From Meandrina meandrites (lineage: Eukaryota; Cnidaria; Anthozoa; Scleractinia; Meandrinidae): 64,000 nt of DNA. Made by a program: the position numbers and the translations under genes. Numbering within the stretch: the stretch's first letter is position 1; every line of letters starts with the position of its first letter. Shown piece after piece: positions 59,501 to 64,000 of the stretch. Location of the stretch: contig OY855906.1 in NCBI GenBank assembly GCA_963693305.1, positions 24,709,789 through 24,773,788 of the forward strand. The letters are read 5' to 3'. The notes beneath the pieces are model-generated. The model had not been told where the DNA came from and made no database searches. It was given only the letters and a program-made list of their open reading frames with translations.

Positions 59501-62500
59501 TTTATGAAACCACACTTTTACTGCCATTTTCGAGCTACCGTGAACGGTTAACTTTTTAACGCGTTTTCTCACGATCGAGCAAAACATTCAAGTTTGTCTA
59601 GACAAACTGTCGCGTTTTACAAGTGAACCAAAGATCAGTCAATGAAGATCGCTGTCTCAGCATTTACCAGAAATATAAAGCCGCCATTTGCTGTCGCCAT
59701 TCATTGAAGAAACATAAAACGTCGACGCAAAAGTTTTCGAAACCTGTGTTTCATGACCAGAAACACACAGGCCGAGTTGCCAAAACTTGACATGTTTGCG
59801 CTCCAAACGTTGCCGGTTCGGTTGAAAAACGCGACGGTTTGTCTAGCAAACTTGAATGCTTTACGCGTGAAAATTCGCGGAAAAAAGTTTGCCGTTCACG
59901 GTAGTTCGAAAATGGAAGTATCTTTTTTAGTGAAATGAACTGAATTTGCTTTGCTAACGGCAGTGTTATTCACAAAATATAATCATTTCCCTTAGAGAAA
60001 TTTACCGCTGAGAAATTTCGAATACGTTTTCTTCCGTAATTTTTTTGTAATTCGTCGCGCAGACAAAGCATAAATGGCAAGCCCTTTGCTGATAGCATCA
60101 CTAAATTTCAAAGCCTTTTGCAGCATCACAGTAGCATCTACGAAATGTCACATCTTGCTCTTTTTTTACTTTTCCATAAAACAGCGCATGAGAAAGTTTC
60201 TTTTTATATAATAGTGTTTTCTGTTTTCACAGATTGCAAAACGTTCACTCTCTAGACACTAATCCTTGACTTTATTTAGATACCGACTCATGCCTTGCAA
60301 TTCAAAAGAAGAGATTTCTTTATTTTTGCTAGGATAACCCTATGCTAACCCTAACCCTAACCCTAACCACCCCAACCCTAGGGTTAGTACAATAACCCTA
60401 GGGGTTGGGCTTAGCGGTTAAGGCTAGGGTTAATGTTTGTAGAGTTAAAACAGTAATCGGTTCAACTTCACTGATTTCATTGTTTCGCGGAACAAAAGGT
60501 TTCTTTTGTCAGAGTCCAGTTTTTGCATGCGTAATTTTTTGGAAACAAGGCAGACAAAAGCGGGAAAAAATACAGGACAGTGTTTAACACACGTAAACAA
60601 ACTCGCATGCGAAATTTGGAGTCGTTTTGACAATGTTCAATTTAGCGAAAAACTTAATGTGCGCGTCTTCAATTCATCATTACCTGTTCATAACAGGGCC
60701 ACCCAGGGTTTTCATTCTCTCTTGATGTATTAAGTCTGCAATAGCTGTTGGTACATGTAAATTTTCAGGTTGAATGCTAGTGCTTGAGTCATCTAAAATA
60801 AAAAGGGTACAAAACAGCTGTTTATTACACCATACAGTACATGTACATTAAAAAAAATAGCAACATGACAGAGGTAACAATGTACCACAAAAATGTTAAC
60901 AGATGCACCCTTTACAACTCAATATGATATGAAAGGTGTCTTTATTGCATAGTGACTATACATGTACTTGTATAGTATTGCCAACTTGGACAAAATATTG
61001 GTGCATTTGATGTGGGCTTACGCCTCTGTTTGACTCCGTCCTTTGACTCTGTCCACTTGCAAATGTAATCCCAGTACACATGCAGATCTGCTACCCCACA
61101 AAGTTCATGAGGCGAAAGATTTATAAACGATGTGGTGGAGTTTTAATTTGTAGGATTCTTCCTTTTGCTTTATTTTCCCTGTTTCTGCAATTAGTACTGT
61201 TCCCTCATTACTTGGTTGTGACATTGGGTATGCTTATGCTGGATGAGCTGGAGAAATTATACCCACCACTGTAAACTTACGACAGATGCTTCTGGCAATA
61301 AAATATTGTACTTAGAATTATCCAATCTCCATACTACTTGTACATGTGTAATGTACAAACAGGGACGGCGGAGCTGGGGGGGGGGGGGGGAAGGGGGCTT
61401 TAGCCCCCCCACTTTTAAGCCAAAACATTTCACAAATATTCATAAATTAAAAATGACAACATAATAAAACAAGAAAAAGAAAAGAAAAAACAACCAAAAG
61501 AAACAAAAAACAAAACAAAGTTATTAAAGCATTAAATGCAATAAAAGAGAGATCCTTTTCTCGGATTTTCTGTTAGCCCTTCACAATTTCTGGAAACTCT
61601 GCAAATTGTTTTAATGTTGAAATTTTGTCATATTCCATTAAGAATTTTGCGTCGTAATGTAAACACAAGCAATTTTACACCACTGATTATTAACATTTCC
61701 CCAGCAGGCTACATGCGTCGAGCTTTTATCAAGTTAAAAAATCTCGGCAATATCGGATGCGAGTACTGAAAATACATGTGATTTTATACTTGATTCAGAT
61801 TTATTTTTTGACGAAATATCTCGTGGAGAATGCTGAAAACAGCATTTGAGAGACTCTAGATTTCAAAATTTTCTGGGGGGGCATGCCCCCAGACCCCTCT
61901 CACTTCTATGAACATCACCTTAAAAATTTTCATTTTTTAGCCCCCCCACTTCAAATTACGCTCCGCCGTCCCTGACAAATAGTATTTGTACGACACTCTA
62001 GCTATCAACTAGTGAGCTTGTATGATACAAACTTACTGATTTCCAGAGGTCTCAAAGCATTCGGTTTTCTTTTGATGATTGGAATAAACGGAGTGTTGCT
62101 GTTGTCAATCTTATCTTTAAATCTCAGTTGTGGACGTTGAATATTCTTGGCCATAAGAAAACGAAAACTGGTGTCTTTTCTTCCTGGTGTGTCTTTCTGT
62201 AAGTTGAAAAAGGAAAAGGAAAAGGAAAACATAAGTTTACATTTCATGTAAGGAAGCCTTGGATGGAGCTACTGACAGCTGTGTTAAGAAATTTTATTCA
62301 TAAAATATAGAAGTATACTTATTACATGGCTACTAACAAGCTAAGAGAACTGTCACAAAATAGATTTTAGTTTTTGCCACATAGCACTCAAATTAAATGA
62401 TAAAATCGTGAAACGTATATTGGGAGTGTATTTGAAATACTGTAAAAACAACCAAAAAAACTGACTGATTTTTTCAGTTATGTATTTCAAAGGCACTCCC

Positions 62501-63415
62501 AATTGAATATATGTTTCACTTTTTTAAAGAGAATGGAATTTCCTGAGAGAGTGCATTCATGTGTAGCTTCTCTTGTGCAAGCTGTTATACTTGCACTGGA
62601 GACATGATAAGCTGACAATTTTCTATACCCATCAGTGAGCAATTTGCAACTCTCTTCAGACAAGTCTACTCACATTCTTAATAAACATTTGACAAAATTT
62701 GGAACCTTGGGGTAACAAGATTCATTTTAAGGACATTTTATTTTTTGTGAAGAAATATCTTAGAATGCTCTATTGTTATAAATATGAGAAAGACAATTTT
62801 TTGCTCTGGACTATAGCTTACTACTAATTATTATTTTTTTGTGAGCAAACTCTTTTTTTTTTAAATTTAATGCAACACGGTTACTAATGTTACAATACAA
62901 TACTTAAAAACATTTAATTTAGTTTAACTATACTCTAAGAAAAAGAAATTACATAACTTTCAGTACAATGTTCTATTTACAATACGATACTTACATTACT
63001 TACAATTACTTACACGTATTTAATTTATTTACAAATTTTACAAAAGGAGAGAAAAAAGGAGAAAAGGTGTAAACATCATTGACAAGTAAGAAGAGGGGAA
63101 AAAGAGGTTGAGGTATTTGCATGGCTTAACCTTTACATGTAAACTAAGAAAAAGTTTTCGTTGGTTCATAATGTGAGAGGAAAAGGGGGAAGTTCTCAAT
63201 CTTGGGGAAAACGTCGCGCATTTTACATGTCCAGATAAAAAAACGGGCAATTAAAAAAACAAAGTTTATGTTCTTGTTCTTGTTGTATAATGTACTTGTA
63301 CCTTTGCTCTGTTCCAGCTTGACACAATTGGTGTTCCCTGTTGTCCAGGAGCTCCTGCCACTGTTTGGTTTGATTTGTTTGATTTAAGACCTGCTGCCTC
63401 ATCAAGGCTTGTATC
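45650..63415 (-). CDS. EXOSC10: Exosome component 10 (RRP6), 23 exons, 5' end outside window
   Basis: Catalytic nuclear subunit of the RNA exosome, a distributive DEDD-Y 3'-5' exoribonuclease for rRNA, snoRNA and aberrant RNA processing. Exons in gene order (minus): 63302-63415, 62037-62196, 60684-60792, 57543-57618, 57332-57442, 56582-56725, 56216-56406, 55255-55411, 54285-54365, 52654-52721, 51779-51829, 51218-51335, 50446-50511, 50021-50090, 49761-49864, 49148-49228, 48875-48958, 47749-47806, 47520-47596, 47265-47409, 46606-46679, 46197-46264, 45650-45686. All inner junctions are GT-AG and phases agree throughout, giving 747 codons and a TGA at 45650-45652. Order and conserved blocks match animal EXOSC10. 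About 125 N-terminal residues (most of PMC2NT) are missing because the window ends. C-terminal exon choices are less certain than the catalytic ones. Confidence 0.93.
47015..47050. promoter_or_regulatory. Pair of RFX-type X-box palindromes
   Basis: GTTGCTAAGCAAC (47015-47027) and GTTGCCAAGCAAC (47038-47050) fit the RFX X-box GTNRCC-N-RGYAAC; the second is a perfect match and the first has one mismatch. They are 10 bases apart in an EXOSC10 intron (between exons 47265-47409 and 46606-46679). Function is inferred from motif only. Confidence 0.45.
48151..48281. repeat. Inverted repeat in EXOSC10 intron
   Basis: TAGACATTTTAGTGTGTAGT is mirrored by ACTACACACTAAAATGTCTT; arms of about 45 bases with several mismatches near the centre. 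Confidence 0.65.
50605..50865 (-). repeat. Dispersed repeat, copy 2, in EXOSC10 intron
   Basis: Reverse-orientation relative of 38530-38755: GTTGGATATGGGATGGTAGATAGCC, here as separate words GGATATGGGAT and GGTAGATAGCC, then ATCTCATATCCAAC, CAATGGTATATG and CCAATCAAAACTCAGGAATT. Confidence 0.62.
51218..54365 (-). CDS. EXOSC10: EXOSC10 exons for the HRDC domain
   Basis: Four exons (54285-54365, 52654-52721, 51779-51829, 51218-51335). The key block [20 protein letters not shown], then [33 protein letters not shown] (split by a junction), is the EXOSC10 HRDC domain, which helps position RNA for the nuclease. The 51-base exon 51779-51829 is easy to miss. Its acceptor is TTTAAG and a 188-bp MITE starts about 47 bases upstream in the intron. 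Confidence 0.93.
51876..52063. mobile_element. MITE, 188 bp, in EXOSC10 intron
   Basis: Ends TTACAATGAAACGAACTCAA and TTGAGTTCGTTTCACTGTAA are inverted repeats with one mismatch. It sits about 47 bases upstream of the 51-base exon. Confidence 0.75.
53652..53732. repeat. Short hairpin element in EXOSC10 intron
   Basis: GTGGTTCAATTTTACCCTT with ACAATCTGGTATTT on the left is mirrored by ATACCAGATTG and AAAGGGTAAAATTGAAC on the right, with a loop of about 8 bases. Its ends resemble those of the element at 57745-57856. Confidence 0.7.
53820..54083. mobile_element. MITE with internal CTGTCGGT repeats
   Basis: TTGTGAAGAACAGCTCCCCT on the left is mirrored by AGGGGAGCTCTTCTTCACAA on the right. The interior carries many CTGTCGGT/CTGTCAGT octamers in tandem or near-tandem. 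Located in the EXOSC10 intron 52722-54284. Confidence 0.75.
54582..54935. mobile_element. MITE bounded by C/G homopolymers
   Basis: TTTAAACCC with a long C run, then a G run, opens the element. GGGGATGCTCGTCG near 54634 is mirrored by CGACGAGCATCCCC near 54873. A second C run and GGGTTTAAA close it. Located in the EXOSC10 intron 54366-55254. The exact length of the C/G runs may be affected by sequencing. Confidence 0.7.
55255..57618 (-). CDS. EXOSC10: EXOSC10 exons for the DEDD-Y exonuclease domain
   Basis: Five exons (57543-57618, 57332-57442, 56582-56725, 56216-56406, 55255-55411). Exo I: FAVDLE, with catalytic Asp and Glu. HHSYRSF follows. Exo [18 protein letters not shown] with the third acidic residue, then [11 protein letters not shown]. 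Exo [16 protein letters not shown], with Tyr four residues before the final Asp, the Y-type DEDD arrangement. All metal-binding residues are intact, so the enzyme should be active. DWRIRPLP spans a phase-2 junction. Confidence 0.95.
57745..57856. mobile_element. Short MITE in EXOSC10 intron
   Basis: GTTGTAGTTCAATTTTATCC and TTCAAATTTTATTT on the left are mirrored by AAATAAAATTTGAACCACAAC (right end near 57836-57856). The middle is AT-rich. Confidence 0.65.
58183..58555. mobile_element. MITE filled with GAGATCTCGGC repeats
   Basis: Ends CCCGTACAAAATTTTT and AAAATTTTGTACGGG are inverted repeats. Between them nearly every 10-20 bases is a variant of CCGAGATCTCGGCGAGATT, about ten copies holding the palindrome CGAGATCTCG. 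Located in the large EXOSC10 intron 57619-60683. No obvious target duplication. Confidence 0.82.
59524..59916. mobile_element. Foldback/MITE element in EXOSC10 intron
   Basis: CCATTTTCGAGCTACCGTGA and, further in, CAAGTTTGTCTAGACAAACT and CGCG on the left are mirrored by CGCGACGGTTTGTCTAGCAA and CGTTCACGGTAGTTCGAAAA on the right. Confidence 0.65.
60338..60430. repeat. Interstitial telomere-type repeat
   Basis: Several CCCTAA units in tandem (60344-60366) are followed by degenerate and inverted units (CCCTAGGGTTAG, GGGTTA) to about 60430. CCCTAA/TTAGGG is the metazoan telomere repeat. It lies within an EXOSC10 intron. Confidence 0.8.
60684..63415 (-). CDS. EXOSC10: EXOSC10 exons after PMC2NT: linker to the nuclease
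   Basis: Three exons (63302-63415, 62037-62196, 60684-60792). The first reads [10 protein letters not shown], then VSSWNRAK. The second has the hallmark [17 protein letters not shown] linker of animal EXOSC10. The third has [14 protein letters not shown]. In this family the region joins the PMC2NT domain (partner of C1D/RRP47) to the nuclease and contacts the exosome core. The intron between the second and third exons (60793-62036) contains the 615-bp CAGGG-ended element. Confidence 0.9.
61360..61974. mobile_element. Non-autonomous hAT-like element, 615 bp
   Basis: Ends CAGGGACGGCGGAGC and GCTCCGCCGTCCCTG are flanked by ACAAA (61355-61359 and 61975-61979). Subterminal G run and AGCCCCCCCACTT on both sides. 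Located in the EXOSC10 intron 60793-62036. The same end type and 5-bp duplication length as 26346-27149. Confidence 0.8.
62408..62519. repeat. Hairpin element in EXOSC10 intron
   Basis: GTGAAACGTATATTGGGAGT on the left is mirrored by ACTCCCAATTGAATATATG and GTTTCAC on the right, about 42-base arms with a few differences around a short loop. Confidence 0.72.
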
Positions 63416-64000
63416 CTATGACAGATAATGTCATTAAAACTATTACTCATTTTGCTTGTTTACATTATATATAGTGACACCATAAACCAGTGGCCTTTGT
63501 GCACATGTGTCGCTATTATCAAATGAACAAATCACTCAAATGTCAACAAAAATGAAACATTTTAATAAAATTCTGGAGCTACTGGGCATTCAAAATGTGA
63601 CATGCAATCTGGTGAAAGTTATCTTGAACCAAAGATCAATAATTTCTGTAACACAGAAAGATGGCATTACACTCATGGTTGCCAGTGGCCCTATAACTGC
63701 TGATGTGTCCATGTGTAATAAGATACATCAATACTGTCTGTTACTTTATTTATCACAACACTGCAGTATTAGTATCCAGACAATCTATTTTATAGTATAT
63801 GCAAATGCAATTTTAATTTACTCATTGATGATGGCTACAAGGGCTGTTCCCTTTGCTCCTCATAATTATTTTAAGTATTTTAAATTCTTCTTGTTATATA
63901 TATTTTTAGTATATATATTTGTGTCCCCAAGTTAGTATAGGGTTTTCCCAAGCTATGTGGCATCGACACATTACTAAAGTTAACTCTTATCTTATCTTAA
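63416..64000. other. EXOSC10 intron running off the window
   Basis: No further EXOSC10 exon is recognisable on the minus strand. The plus-strand 142-codon frame at 63507-63935 has no domain and an AT-rich hydrophobic end. I treat it as intronic. Confidence 0.55.

Noticed and set aside
63507..63935. Plus-strand 142-codon gene
   Set aside because: No domain, AT-rich, and located in an EXOSC10 intron.

Overview
This is a eukaryotic, AT-rich, intron-bearing and strongly transposon-loaded window. An EXOSC10-type exosome nuclease spread over many short exons, a FoxQ2-like forkhead gene, BEL/Pao, L2-like LINE, Penelope, Harbinger and hAT remnants and a dense load of short inverted-repeat elements fit an invertebrate metazoan, most likely an anthozoan cnidarian such as a stony coral. 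That placement is inference from gene and repeat style; no marker gene proves it.

Layout. 1-8.3 kb: a broken transposon-derived ORF, then a decayed BEL/Pao retrotransposon whose gag is split by a LINE that itself carries a 644-bp inverted-repeat element. 8.3-28 kb: a graveyard with no convincing host gene. It holds an L2-like LINE (minus), a hAT-like transposase piece, a second LINE tail, a SAP/DIRS-like gag piece, a 361-bp tandem duplication, a dead Harbinger (Myb-like gene plus divergent transposase), a dead Ty3/Gypsy copy, small piggyBac-like and BED/hAT pieces, and an 804-bp element with CAGGG ends. 28-39 kb: two isolated candidate host exons on the minus strand, a Tigger/pogo-type element with a tRNA-derived SINE inside it, a 20-bp minisatellite, and several terminal-inverted-repeat elements with readable target duplications (TA, TTAA, 9 bp).

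39.8-43.5 kb: an intact forkhead-domain ORF (FoxQ2-like, minus) whose 5' side runs directly into a ~2.97-kb near-perfect inverted repeat. A further open frame that may be the N-terminal coding part lies on the far side of that repeat. One arm of the repeat has received a Penelope-like fragment.

45.6-64 kb: 23 consecutive exons of EXOSC10/RRP6 (minus), reconstructed with GT-AG junctions and consistent phases, coding 747 residues plus stop. The catalytic DEDD-Y residues and the HRDC domain are intact; the first exons lie beyond the right edge. Its introns hold at least eleven repeat insertions, an interstitial telomeric tract and a pair of RFX-type X-box palindromes.

Functionally only two host genes are secure: a nuclear RNA-decay enzyme and a transcription factor. 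They are unrelated in pathway. The rest of the window is best read as a record of nested insertions.
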